Source of the DNA: Bacillota bacterium
Lineage (GTDB): Bacteria; Bacillota; Clostridia; Lachnospirales; Lachnospiraceae
Length of the DNA stretch: 64,000 bases
Assembly: GCA_023409835.1 (NCBI GenBank)
Contig: JAEYQV010000130.1
Location: 36,533 to 100,532, forward strand
Reading direction: 5' to 3'
Part shown: positions 44,611-53,380 of the stretch, piece after piece
How positions within the stretch are numbered: the first letter of the stretch is position 1
Layout: every line of letters starts with the position of its first letter
Notes under the pieces: generated by a model
The model's database searches: none
Told to the model about the DNA's origin: nothing
The model's input: the letters and a program-made list of their open reading frames with translations, nothing else
Made by a program: the position numbers and the translations under genes

Positions 44611-46158
44611 GTGGAAGAATATATCATTGAAATGCTCCATATAACAAAAGAATTCCCGGGTATCATTGCGAACGACGATATAACCCTGCGCCTTCGCAAG
44701 GGGGAAATCCATGCCCTTCTCGGAGAGAACGGTGCAGGAAAATCCACACTGATGAGTGTGCTTTTCGGCTTATATACAGCAGAAAAGGGTGAGATTAGAA
44801 AGAACGGACAACCCGTAAAAATCAGTAACCCGAATGATGCAAATGCACTCGGTATCGGTATGGTCCATCAGCATTTTAAGCTGGTTGAGATATTTACAGT
44901 ACTGGAGAATATCATTCTTGGTGTTGAACCTGAGAAGCTGGGTTTTGTAAGGAAGAAAGAAGCAAGAGAAAAGGTCCTTGCCTTAAGTGAACAGTATGGA
45001 CTTAGGGTAAATCCGGATGCTTTAATTGAAAAGATATCAGTCGGTATGCAGCAAAGGGTGGAGATCCTTAAGATGCTGTACCGTGATAACGACATACTTA
45101 TCTTTGATGAACCAACAGCAGTACTGACGCCACAGGAAATTGATGAGCTTATGGACATTATGCGTGGGTTTGCAAAGGAAGGCAAGTCCATCCTGTTTAT
45201 TACACATAAGTTGAATGAAATTATGGCTGTTGCAGACCGCTGTACAGTTCTTCGTAAAGGAAAATGCATCGGCACAGTTGACATAGAAGCTACTACGAAG
45301 GAGGAATTGTCCAGAATGATGGTTGGCCGAGAGGTTAACTTTAAGGTGGACAAGCAGGAGGCGGAACCCGGTAAGGTGGTACTATCGGTGCGGGGAGTAA
45401 CGGTTCCCTCCCAATCCCATAAGAATAATGCTGTTAAAGACGTTTCCTTTGATGTTCGTGCAGGAGAGATCGTATGCCTGGCCGGTATCGACGGAAATGG
45501 TCAGACGGAATTTGTTAACGCACTTTCCGGACTGGATAAGATGAGCAGCGGACGAATTACATTAGACGGTAAGGATATTACCAAGGCTTCCATCCGGGAA
45601 CGGTCGAAGCAGGGTATAAGCCATATTCCTGAGGATAGACACAAGCACGGACTGGTGCTGGATTATTCTTTGGAAGAGAATATGGTTCTGCAGCGTTACT
45701 GGCAGAAGGATTTTCAGAACAAGGGCTTTATCCGTAAGCAGGAGGTCCGTTCCTATTCGGAACGACTGATCGAACAATACGACGTGAGAAGTGGCCAGGG
45801 TCCGATCACCATCGCCAGAAGCATGTCCGGCGGTAATCAGCAGAAGGCAATCGTTGCCCGTGAGATTGATAAGGAGCATCAGCTCCTGATCGCGGTACAG
45901 CCGACGAGAGGACTTGATGTCGGTGCAATTGAATATATTCATCGGCAGCTGGTGGCTTCCCGAGATGCAGGTAAGGGGGTATTACTGGTATCCCTGGAGC
46001 TGGATGAGGTTATGAATGTCAGTGACCGTATTCTGGTAATGTATGAAGGAGAAATTGTCGGAGAACTTGATCCTAAGAAAACCACCGTTCAGGAGCTGGG
46101 CCTCTATATGTCCGGAGCAAAACGGGACGCAGCAAAGGAGTATGGAGATGCAAAATAA
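44611..46158 (+). CDS. Nucleoside ABC transporter, ATP-binding protein
   Basis: A 515-residue protein with two fused ATPase domains, as in YufO/NupO and RbsA. Domain 1 has GENGAGKST, ISVGMQQRVEI and ILIFDEPTA. Domain 2 has the degenerate Walker A GIDGNGQTE and signature MSGGNQQK, as usual for this family. The start GTG 44611 is five bases behind GAAGAGG; the longer opening from ATG 44563 lacks a site. It overlaps the first permease by 11 bases. Together with the BMP lipoprotein it powers nucleoside import. Confidence 0.95.
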   Translation: MEEYIIEMLHITKEFPGIIANDDITLRLRKGEIHALLGENGAGKSTLMSVLFGLYTAEKGEIRKNGQPVKISNPNDANALGIGMVHQHFKLVEIFTVLENIILGVEPEKLGFVRKKEAREKVLALSEQYGLRVNPDALIEKISVGMQQRVEILKMLYRDNDILIFDEPTAVLTPQEIDELMDIMRGFAKEGKSILFITHKLNEIMAVADRCTVLRKGKCIGTVDIEATTKEELSRMMVGREVNFKVDKQEAEPGKVVLSVRGVTVPSQSHKNNAVKDVSFDVRAGEIVCLAGIDGNGQTEFVNALSGLDKMSSGRITLDGKDITKASIRERSKQGISHIPEDRHKHGLVLDYSLEENMVLQRYWQKDFQNKGFIRKQEVRSYSERLIEQYDVRSGQGPITIARSMSGGNQQKAIVAREIDKEHQLLIAVQPTRGLDVGAIEYIHRQLVASRDAGKGVLLVSLELDEVMNVSDRILVMYEGEIVGELDPKKTTVQELGLYMSGAKRDAAKEYGDAK

Positions 46159-47443
46159 TAATATTATTGTGAATAAATTGAAAAGCCTTACGAAGAGTAA
46201 GGGCTTCTCTGCGTTTACATCTGCCTTGCTCGCTATTTTCCTGGGTCTGATTATCGGTTTTATCGTTATGATCATTGCAGGACCGGAGAAGGCCGGAGTT
46301 GGCTTCCGCACGGTTTTGACCGGTGGCTTTAAAAAGCTTGGTAACGTATTCTACTTTGCTACACCGATTATGATGACAGGCCTTGCGGTGGGCTTTGCAT
46401 TTAAGATGGGCTTGTTTAATATCGGTGCCTCCGGACAATATACGATGGGTTTGTTCTTCGCAATGTATGTTGGCTTTATGTGGAAGCTGCCTGCCGGTAT
46501 CCACTGGATTGTCTGCGTATTGGCAGGTATGATCGGAGGTATGCTATGGGGATTAATTCCGGGTATCTTCAAGGCATTACTTAATGTAAATGAAGTTATC
46601 ACATCCATTATGTTTAACTATATCGGAATGTATCTTGTCGATATGTGGGTCAGGGGAAACGGCACCATGTATGTTGCGATGAAGACCAGAACAGCGTATT
46701 TGCCCGCCTCCTCCCAGCTTCCTTCCCTTGGAGTGAAGGATTCCAACGTAAATATATCGATTTTTATTGCAATTATCCTGGCGATTGTTTTATTTATCGT
46801 ATTAAATAAAACAACCTTTGGCTATGAATTAAAGGCAACCGGCTTTAATAAGCATGCCAGCAAATATGCAGGCATGAACGGCACCAGGAACATTATCCTG
46901 ACCATGGCAATTGCGGGCGGTTTGGCCGGACTCGGCGGAGCCTTCTATATCCTGGCTCCTGCAACGATTGCCGGAAGCAGTATGACTTATGAGCCGATCA
47001 ACATCATTGCAGCCAATGGCTTTAACGGTATTGCAGTTGCCTTGCTCGGTAATTCCAGCCCAATCGGAATCATCTTCTCGGCTATTTTTATTTCCCATAT
47101 TCAGAGAGGTGGTACACTTACCAGCCTTTACGGTTATAAGCCGGAGATTATCGATATTGTAATAGCTATTATCATCTATTTCTCTGCATTCTCGATGCTG
47201 ATGAAGACAGCGGTCACCACCTTCCTGGCTAAGGGCAGGAGGCGTGGGAAGGAAAAATCGAGAGCTTCGGGAGGAAATGCTTCCGATTCGGTAAGAAAAG
47301 CCTCCGAGGTAACAGGAAAGCCGGAAGCTGCTGCTAAGGAGCCGCCGGACAGCAGTCCGAAGGATGGGCCGGCAGCACCTGCCGGAACGGACAGGTTACA
47401 GACTGACGGAAATATCAAGCAGGCAGAGAAGGAGGAAGCATAA
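46148..47443 (+). CDS. Nucleoside ABC transporter, permease 1
   Basis: A 431-residue permease of the BPD_transp_2 type (YufP/NupP). The start ATG 46148 is seven bases behind AAAGGAG and lies inside the ATPase gene end. About ten helices include ITSIMFNYIGMYLVDMW and GFNGIAVALLGNSSPIG. It ends in an unusual hydrophilic tail of about 65 residues rich in Lys, Ala, Glu, Ser and Pro (from KGRRRGKEKSRAS on) not expected in this family. Confidence 0.93.
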   Translation: MQNNNIIVNKLKSLTKSKGFSAFTSALLAIFLGLIIGFIVMIIAGPEKAGVGFRTVLTGGFKKLGNVFYFATPIMMTGLAVGFAFKMGLFNIGASGQYTMGLFFAMYVGFMWKLPAGIHWIVCVLAGMIGGMLWGLIPGIFKALLNVNEVITSIMFNYIGMYLVDMWVRGNGTMYVAMKTRTAYLPASSQLPSLGVKDSNVNISIFIAIILAIVLFIVLNKTTFGYELKATGFNKHASKYAGMNGTRNIILTMAIAGGLAGLGGAFYILAPATIAGSSMTYEPINIIAANGFNGIAVALLGNSSPIGIIFSAIFISHIQRGGTLTSLYGYKPEIIDIVIAIIIYFSAFSMLMKTAVTTFLAKGRRRGKEKSRASGGNASDSVRKASEVTGKPEAAAKEPPDSSPKDGPAAPAGTDRLQTDGNIKQAEKEEA

Positions 47444-47444
47444 T

Positions 47445-48416
47445 ATGGATAATCTTTACTATCTAATTCAAAATACACTTCCGGTAGCAGTTGCTCTGCT
47501 TTTAGTTGCTCTTGGTGGAATGTTCAGTGAACGGAGCGGTGTCATTAATATAGCTCTTGAAGGTATTATGCTATTCGGTGCCTTTATCAGCTGTGTCTTT
47601 GTTTATTTTGTAGAGAAGACTTCGCTAAAATCTCATCCGCAGATTATTCTTCTCTTAGGAATGTTGATTGCAGCTGCTGCAGGGATCCTGTTCTCATTGC
47701 TATTATCCCTGGCGGCCATTAACATGAAGGCGGATCAGACCATAGTAGGAACTGCCTTAAATATGCTGGTTCCGGCAGGTGTACTCCTTTTCTCCAAGAT
47801 GTTCTTCAAGAGCGACGGAGTAACGACGGAAACCTATTACTATATCAAGGAGGTTCCGGTGCTGGGGAAGATTCCGGTCCTGGGCAGGATGTTTTTCCAG
47901 AATACTTATCTGACGGTCTATATCGGAGCAGTATTATTAATTTTTGCTACGATTATTTTCTACAAGACCAGCTTCGGACTTCATCTGCGGGCCTGTGGAG
48001 AGCATCCCCAGGCTGCCGATTCGGTTGGTATTAATGTATATCATATGCGTTATGCAGGTGTCTGCCTCTCCGGAGCCCTAGGGGGTATCGGCGGTTACTT
48101 CTATTCAGTCGGAGTTATGAACGGTAATACGAACGGGCATACCGGAGTAGCAGGCTTTGGTTTCCTGGCCCTGGCAGTAATGATCTTTGGGCAATGGAAG
48201 CCGCTGCGAATCTTATTTGCGGCACTATTCTTCGCCTTCCTGCGAACCCTGGCATATTCCGTTTCCTTAATACCATTTCTGGATGCTCTAAAGCTAGACA
48301 AAACCTATTATCAGATGCTGCCATATGTGGCAACCATGGTTGTTCTGGCCTTTACCTCGAAGAAGTCAAGAGCACCGAAGGCAGAGGGAATTCCTTATGA
48401 TAAGGGCTTAAGATAG
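47445..48416 (+). CDS. Nucleoside ABC transporter, permease 2
   Basis: A 323-residue second permease (YufQ/NupQ type), with GGMFSERSGVINIALEGIML at the start and GAGVAGFGF-like ATGVAGFGFLALAVMIFG in the middle (here HTGVAGFGF). The start ATG 47445 has GGAGG nine bases upstream and follows the first permease by one base. It is the last gene of the importer operon, which ends at the terminator at 48444. Confidence 0.94.
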   Translation: MDNLYYLIQNTLPVAVALLLVALGGMFSERSGVINIALEGIMLFGAFISCVFVYFVEKTSLKSHPQIILLLGMLIAAAAGILFSLLLSLAAINMKADQTIVGTALNMLVPAGVLLFSKMFFKSDGVTTETYYYIKEVPVLGKIPVLGRMFFQNTYLTVYIGAVLLIFATIIFYKTSFGLHLRACGEHPQAADSVGINVYHMRYAGVCLSGALGGIGGYFYSVGVMNGNTNGHTGVAGFGFLALAVMIFGQWKPLRILFAALFFAFLRTLAYSVSLIPFLDALKLDKTYYQMLPYVATMVVLAFTSKKSRAPKAEGIPYDKGLR

Positions 48417-48443
48417 GTCTGATAATACTCTGTAAGTATATTT

Positions 48444-48491
48444 ATGCGAGCCATAGCCTCCTTCCAAGGATATCTATGACTCGCATTTTTT
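48444..48491 (+). terminator. Rho-independent terminator of the nucleoside importer operon
   Basis: ATGCGAGCCATAG (48444-48456) pairs with CTATGACTCGCAT (48474-48486) with a single mismatch, followed by TTTTTT. Confidence 0.9.
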
Positions 48492-48522
48492 GGTGGATGA
48501 CTGCCACAGACAGGTTATCCGG
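48492..48522 (+). repeat. Terminator-associated palindromic element, copy E
   Basis: GGTGGATGACTGCC, ACA, GACAGGTTATCCGG. It directly follows the T-tract of the terminator at 48444. Apart from the operator below, I see nothing else in the gap 48417-48738. Confidence 0.6.
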
Positions 48523-48646
48523 CGCTTACCTTATCAGGAGATAGCGGAATACCTAAGAGGCCATGTCTCGCTAATCGCAGAGAATGGACCGGAGGTAAGA
48601 AGCTGCAGGAGGAACGACAATTGTGATACGGGTTATAAAATAGAAA

Positions 48647-48689
48647 TGTAGCTATAGCTACAAGCTGATAAGAGGTATCCTGCTATAAT
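48647..48689 (+). promoter_or_regulatory. 16-bp perfect palindrome and extended -10 promoter
   Basis: TGTAGCTATAGCTACA (48647-48662) is a perfect palindrome overlapping the -35 position of an extended -10, TGCTATAAT (48681-48689). This looks like an operator controlling the 4Fe-4S protein gene. Confidence 0.6.
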
Positions 48690-48738
48690 AGGCTCAGGTT
48701 GATGAAAGATAACAGTAGAAGTTCAGGAGGAGAAGAGA

Positions 48739-49500
48739 ATGGTTAGAAAAATAATAAATATTAACGAAGAGCTATGTAACGGCTGCGGGTTATGTGTTAA
48801 TGCCTGCCATGAAGCAGCGATTGGTCTGGTGGACGGGAAAGCAAGGCTGCTACGGGATGATTATTGTGACGGATTGGGGAATTGTCTTCCCGTATGTCCG
48901 ACCGGCGCAATTACCTTCGTAGAGAGAGAGGCCCTGGAATATAATGAGGAAGAGGTAATGAAGAATATGGAGCTTAAGAAAGAGCGGGAGAATAAGGCTT
49001 TTGAAACTCCCCATAATCATACAACTACAAATCCTATGCACCAGGGAGGCTGCCCGGGCTCCAGAATGCAGAGCCTTAATAGGGAAGAGCAGCATATAGA
49101 GGTAAAACCGGAAAAAACAGCAGCAATTGCATCCCGGTTAAGGCAATGGCTGGTTCAGATTCAATTAGTTCCGGCAAATGCACCTTACTTTGCCGGAGCG
49201 GATCTTCTGATTGCGGCGGACTGTACTGCTTATTCCTATGGTGATTTTCATCGGTATATGAAGGACAAAATAACCCTGATCGGATGTCCGAAGCTGGATG
49301 ATGCGGATTATGCGGGAAAGCTGACACAGATTCTTGCGAATAATGATCTGAACAGCATTACGGTGATCCGGATGGAGGTGCCCTGCTGCGGCGGTATTGT
49401 CCACGCGGTGAAGACGGCAATGATGAACTCCGGAAAGCTGATTCCCTGGAGAGTGATCACCATCTCTACGGAGGGTATCGTTCTGGAAGACAGAGGCTAA
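48739..49500 (+). CDS. 4Fe-4S dicluster-binding protein
   Basis: A 253-residue protein with an N-terminal two-cluster ferredoxin domain (CNGCGLCVNACHEAA and CDGLGNCLPVCPTGA, residues about 13-60). A His-rich linker and a C-terminal domain of about 130 residues follow, containing LIAADCTAYSYGDFH, LIGCPKLDD and VPCCGGI. This arrangement occurs in uncharacterised clostridial iron-sulfur proteins; the C-terminal cysteines may bind another cofactor. AGGAGGAG precedes ATG. It has its own promoter with a palindromic operator, suggesting redox or metal control. Function unknown. Confidence 0.88.
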   Translation: MVRKIININEELCNGCGLCVNACHEAAIGLVDGKARLLRDDYCDGLGNCLPVCPTGAITFVEREALEYNEEEVMKNMELKKERENKAFETPHNHTTTNPMHQGGCPGSRMQSLNREEQHIEVKPEKTAAIASRLRQWLVQIQLVPANAPYFAGADLLIAADCTAYSYGDFHRYMKDKITLIGCPKLDDADYAGKLTQILANNDLNSITVIRMEVPCCGGIVHAVKTAMMNSGKLIPWRVITISTEGIVLEDRG

Positions 49501-49534
49501 GTTAACCCGATACAGACACTGTCACTTACATGAA

Positions 49535-49570
49535 GAACCGGATTATCTGCTTGTAGTAGCAATCAAGAAA
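49535..49570 (-). repeat. Terminator-associated palindromic element, copy H (diverged)
   Basis: On the minus strand: TTTCTTGATTGCTACTAC, then AAGCAGATAATCCGGTTC. It lies on the left flank of the terminator at 49573-49633, oriented away from it. Confidence 0.5.
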
Positions 49571-49572
49571 TA

Positions 49573-49633
49573 AAACCGGATAGGTAACTGAAATCGGATC
49601 AGAATAATCCGAGTGAAGTTAACTATCCGGTTT
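49573..49633. terminator. Bidirectional Rho-independent terminator
   Basis: AAACCGGATAGGTAACT (49573-49589) pairs with AGTTAACTATCCGGTTT (49617-49633), 16 of 17 positions. An inner TCGGA/TCCGA stem lies within, and TATTTTTA follows. It separates the convergent 4Fe-4S and solute-binding fusion genes. Confidence 0.9.
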
Positions 49634-49635
49634 AT

Positions 49636-49679
49636 TTTTAATAAAGAGTGCTCACACTCCAGGCATGGGAGCAATCCGG
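49636..49679 (+). repeat. Terminator-associated palindromic element, copy I (diverged)
   Basis: After the T-tract: GAGTGCTCACACTCC, then AGGCATGGGAGCAATCCGG. The ending matches the family; the left arm is altered. Confidence 0.4.
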
Positions 49680-49760
49680 CTGTTTCAGAACATACCCGGC
49701 GAAAGAGGTTAAATAAGCAAATTTTGTATATGCCAGATATCTCAGCCACTTTATGTTCTA

Positions 49761-52211
49761 TTAATCAGCAGGTATGAAATTGGCTATTGCATCAAATACC
49801 TCCTGAGGAGACTGATATAAGCTGAAGATATTACGAATACCATTATAGCATTCATTGGAAGCGGCATAGGGTAGATAAGTATTGTAAAGCTGATGAACAT
49901 TCGTAGCATGTCCTGCTGCCTCCATGATTTCCTGCTCCAGCTCATTGACAGGTACATAATTCTTTATCGGGACCAGAGTGCCATTCGAAATATACTGTTC
50001 CACAGCGACATCATCCATCAGGTAAGTGATCGCCTCAAAAGCGGCTTTCGGGTTCGCACAGCTGCTGCTGACACTGTAGAAGCTGTATCCAAAGGAGCCT
50101 AAAGCAATCTGGGAATTTGCATCTCCTGCATTATATGCCGGAAACTCGAAGTAGCCCATATTACTGTAAAAGTCGGAGTTTTCGGACAGTATCGTATTGA
50201 TACTCCAGGAACCATTCAGATACATTGCTCCGTTACCGTTATTGAGATTATTTCTGGCATCATAATCATTAATGGAAGCATAATCCGGATTAAAATATCC
50301 TTTCTCAACCCACTCTTGAATTTTATTTCCTGCATATAAGAAGCCGTCCTCCAAGGCATAGCTATTACCTTCCAAGGCCTCCAGGAAGGGAGCTACACCG
50401 CTTTTTCGTGCTGCTAAACAGGAGAAATATATGGAGTCGTAGAAGCCTTCGGAGTCTCCCAGTTCAAAAGGGGTTATTCCATTTGCTAATAGGGAATCAC
50501 AAACCCGTTCCAATTCTTCCAGCGTAGTGGGTTCACTTAACCCATATTCGTTAAAGATTTCTTTATTATAATAGAAACCGTAATCGGTGATACCGCCGAC
50601 GGGAACTGCATAGACACGATCTCCATAGGTAGACTGCGCTATCGCCCCTTCTAAAAAGCGTTCTTTATAATTATTGTGTTCCATATAATCCGTAATATCG
50701 CAAATAAATCCTTCCTTAATCAGATCATAGAAGAGGTAATCTGCACTGGTCATAAAAATATCCGGTATAACGCCTGCTACCATGTAAAGTTTTAAACGGT
50801 CGAAATAATCGCTATAAGATAGATAGGTCAAGTTAACATTGCATTGCGGATTATCATTCATAAAACGGTTGATATTATCTTCAATCAGAGGATCATTTTC
50901 ACTGGATACATACCAGAGCTCCAGATCCGCTGCCTCCAGTGTATCAACGATAGGAGCCTCGGTAGGGGATGGTTCTGTTGCATTAGTAACAGCATCCGGT
51001 AATATTTCAGTGCTTTCTTCTCGGATAGAATCTTCATTACGGTAATTCCTAAGCTTCGATGCATCGACAGAGACCTTGTTGTAATCCTCTAGCTGTAATT
51101 TTAATGTTATCCTTTGCTCAGCTTCGTCCCCGGGTTTGAAGCTAATGTTAAACTCTACAGAGGTAATCCGGTTATCCTCGATCGATATTTCCATTGTTAA
51201 AGCCGTAATCACCTCGGAAGGTCCGGCAATGAAATCCTTCATATCATCAGCCCCCTCCATCAGAGAAGGCTCCATAATATCGATGACGGAATTAAGTGCC
51301 TTGGGAACATCGAGATCAAAATAATATGTGGTTTCTTTATTCTTCGTGGTTGCTTTGAATTCCTTACATATTTCCTTATAAAAGTCCTTATCATTCAGCT
51401 TCATTCGTAAGGTGGCGATGCAATCCTTCATCTTATCTCCGTTAATGATAGATGACAGATCTGCTTCGTCAATTATATCCTCCCAGTTTACTTCGTCGGG
51501 AGCGTCTAGACCGGATTTATATTCATTATAGTAATCGAAGATCATATCCAGATCTTCCTCTGCATTATAAGTATATTGGAGTTCACCTTCCTCGATATAA
51601 TAGCTGACCTTATCATAGATTATGTACTCTGTATTCTTGTCCCTGGTAATATCAAAGTTTAATATGCCCTTATCCAGATCATATTCCAGGACGCCCTCAG
51701 CTCTCAAGCTATTATTACCGAAATCCTCGGTTTTACTATGATAGGTCAGATCAAAAGCAACACTGTCTGCTTCTATTGTTCCTTGCAGAGCATCAAGAAT
51801 ATGGTCCAGGACAGGAGACTTATTGGGACGAAGCAATAAAATCCCTGCAATAATGGACACAGCTACCAGTATCACGATCGGAATCAGAAGAAAGAGCAGA
51901 CGCTTCCGACTCTTCTTCGGGACGCTTAACGGGGAATCGGAAGGAGTTGGACCGGAACTCTGGGGTTGAACATACGGAGCACCCGGAAGGGGAGCGGTAT
52001 ACTGCTGCTGACCGTTTGGAGCACCCGGAAGGGGAGCGGTATACTGCTGCAGACCGTTTGGAGCACCCGGAAGGGGAGCGGTATACTGCTGCTGACCGTT
52101 TGGAATGCCCGGAATGGGAGTAGCTTCTTGCGGCCGTTCGAGCTTATTACCGCATTGTAAGCAGAAATTGGAATTATCATCGTTTTTATAACCACAATAT
52201 TTACAGAACAT
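49761..52211 (-). CDS. Zinc-ribbon / transmembrane / solute-binding fusion protein
   Basis: An 816-residue protein of unusual build. It starts with a zinc ribbon (C3-x2-C6, C17-x2-C20), then three and a half 14-residue repeats (NGQQQYTAPLPGAP) and one transmembrane helix at about 105-127. A LppX-like beta-rich domain of about 250 residues follows, and from about 425 a family 1 extracellular solute-binding domain (LELWYVSSEND, PDIFMTSADY, GSWSINTIL). The start ATG 52209-52211 follows AGGAGGG; a longer opening is unsupported. No ABC permeases are adjacent, so a sensory rather than transport role is possible. The role is inference. Confidence 0.85.
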   Translation of the reverse strand: MFCKYCGYKNDDNSNFCLQCGNKLERPQEATPIPGIPNGQQQYTAPLPGAPNGLQQYTAPLPGAPNGQQQYTAPLPGAPYVQPQSSGPTPSDSPLSVPKKSRKRLLFLLIPIVILVAVSIIAGILLLRPNKSPVLDHILDALQGTIEADSVAFDLTYHSKTEDFGNNSLRAEGVLEYDLDKGILNFDITRDKNTEYIIYDKVSYYIEEGELQYTYNAEEDLDMIFDYYNEYKSGLDAPDEVNWEDIIDEADLSSIINGDKMKDCIATLRMKLNDKDFYKEICKEFKATTKNKETTYYFDLDVPKALNSVIDIMEPSLMEGADDMKDFIAGPSEVITALTMEISIEDNRITSVEFNISFKPGDEAEQRITLKLQLEDYNKVSVDASKLRNYRNEDSIREESTEILPDAVTNATEPSPTEAPIVDTLEAADLELWYVSSENDPLIEDNINRFMNDNPQCNVNLTYLSYSDYFDRLKLYMVAGVIPDIFMTSADYLFYDLIKEGFICDITDYMEHNNYKERFLEGAIAQSTYGDRVYAVPVGGITDYGFYYNKEIFNEYGLSEPTTLEELERVCDSLLANGITPFELGDSEGFYDSIYFSCLAARKSGVAPFLEALEGNSYALEDGFLYAGNKIQEWVEKGYFNPDYASINDYDARNNLNNGNGAMYLNGSWSINTILSENSDFYSNMGYFEFPAYNAGDANSQIALGSFGYSFYSVSSSCANPKAAFEAITYLMDDVAVEQYISNGTLVPIKNYVPVNELEQEIMEAAGHATNVHQLYNTYLPYAASNECYNGIRNIFSLYQSPQEVFDAIANFIPAD
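51976..52136 (-). repeat. 42-bp in-frame tandem repeat encoding 14-residue units
   Basis: Three nearly identical units at 51976-52017, 52018-52059 and 52060-52101, with a diverged fourth to 52136, all inside the fusion gene. They encode the Pro/Gln-rich linker between zinc ribbon and membrane helix. Confidence 0.92.
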
Positions 52212-52399
52212 ATATTCCCTCCTAAATAAATTAATAACCATTAATTTGTAGAAAAAAACAAAATATGACATGAGACATGTATACCAGATTATACCACCCG
52301 GCGGAGAGTTAGTCAAAATATTTATCTCCGCAGCAGAAGTAGCATTTACCTATGAAATTCATATGATTACAGTATAGAGCATATGGAAAGAGGGCAGTA

Positions 52400-53185
52400 A
52401 TGGACAATTATCAGAATCTTGATATGGAGGGCTGCGAAAGATACCCCATGCCTCTGATCGGAGATATGGCACCCGCCTTCCACGCCAGAACGACGCAGGG
52501 AGAAATTGATTTTCCAGGGGATTTCTGTGGTAAATGGGTTATTTTCTTTTCCCATCCGGGAGACTTTACGCCGGTCTGTACAACGGAATTCATGACCTTT
52601 GCAGCAATGATAAATGAGTTCAGATCATTAAATACAGAGTTGATCGGTTTATCGATCGATTCCATTTATGCGCATATTGCCTGGCTAAGAAAAATACAGG
52701 AGCTGGCTTGGAAGGATATCAAGCATATCGAAGTAACCTTCCCGCTGATCGAGGATATTCGGATGGAGGTCGCCAAAAAATATGGTATGATTCATCCGAA
52801 TATGTCTACTACACAGACAGTCAGAGCGGTATTCATCATCGATCCGGAGGGGAAGATCAGAGCAATCCTGTATTATCCGGCTTCAACGGGTCGTAATATG
52901 GAGGAATTAAAGCGGATGATTATTGCCTTACAAGTAGCGGATTGTGAGGGTGTTGCTACTCCGGCTAACTGGAAGCCCTGTGATGATGTCATCCTGCCGC
53001 CGCCGGGCTCCTGCGGTGCGGCCAGGGAGCGCCTGGAGAGTACGAACGAGAACAGGTACTGCCTGGATTGGTTCTTATGCTTCGAGCAGTCGGATTGCCA
53101 GCCTTGCAGTAAGGATTATGGCAGCTGTATGCCGGAATATCCAACGGCATATCCGAACCGGAGAAGCTTATATTACCGTAGATAG
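52400..53185 (+). CDS. Peroxiredoxin (AhpC/TSA, Prx6-like) with Cys-rich tail
   Basis: A 261-residue thiol peroxidase. The peroxidatic cysteine is C60 in FTPVCTTEF, and the 1-Cys-type C-terminal domain has VATPANWKP. The usual KPGD is KPCD here, and the last 60 residues contain seven cysteines (for example CLDWFLC and CQPC). These could act as resolving cysteines or bind metal; this tail is longer than in typical Prx6 proteins. It is monocistronic, with AAGAGGGC before the ATG. It belongs functionally with rubrerythrin in peroxide defence. Confidence 0.92.
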   Translation: MDNYQNLDMEGCERYPMPLIGDMAPAFHARTTQGEIDFPGDFCGKWVIFFSHPGDFTPVCTTEFMTFAAMINEFRSLNTELIGLSIDSIYAHIAWLRKIQELAWKDIKHIEVTFPLIEDIRMEVAKKYGMIHPNMSTTQTVRAVFIIDPEGKIRAILYYPASTGRNMEELKRMIIALQVADCEGVATPANWKPCDDVILPPPGSCGAARERLESTNENRYCLDWFLCFEQSDCQPCSKDYGSCMPEYPTAYPNRRSLYYRR

Positions 53186-53283
53186 ACAGGAGCCGGAGAG
53201 GGCAATCAAAAATGTATGGTTATTATATTACTTAGCCGAATGTTTTTATTGTCTATAGAGTTGTAGCATATGAATGGAACCGG

Positions 53284-53312
53284 TTGACAGGAACATTTGT
53301 AATAGCTATAAT
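53284..53312 (+). promoter_or_regulatory. Consensus promoter of the EamA transporter gene
   Basis: TTGACA (53284-53289), 17 bases, TATAAT (53307-53312), both hexamers perfect. No palindromic operator is obvious, so expression may be constitutive and strong. Confidence 0.85.
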
Positions 53313-53380
53313 GACAACTATGCGTATCGGATGGAAATAACCTGAAAGCATAAAGAACAAAAGAGATGGGTGGATGTAAT

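Noticed and set aside
44868..45353. A 161-codon minus-strand frame inside the nucleoside transporter ATPase
   Set aside because: Shadow of a conserved ABC ATPase domain; low-complexity Ser-rich translation typical of antisense frames.
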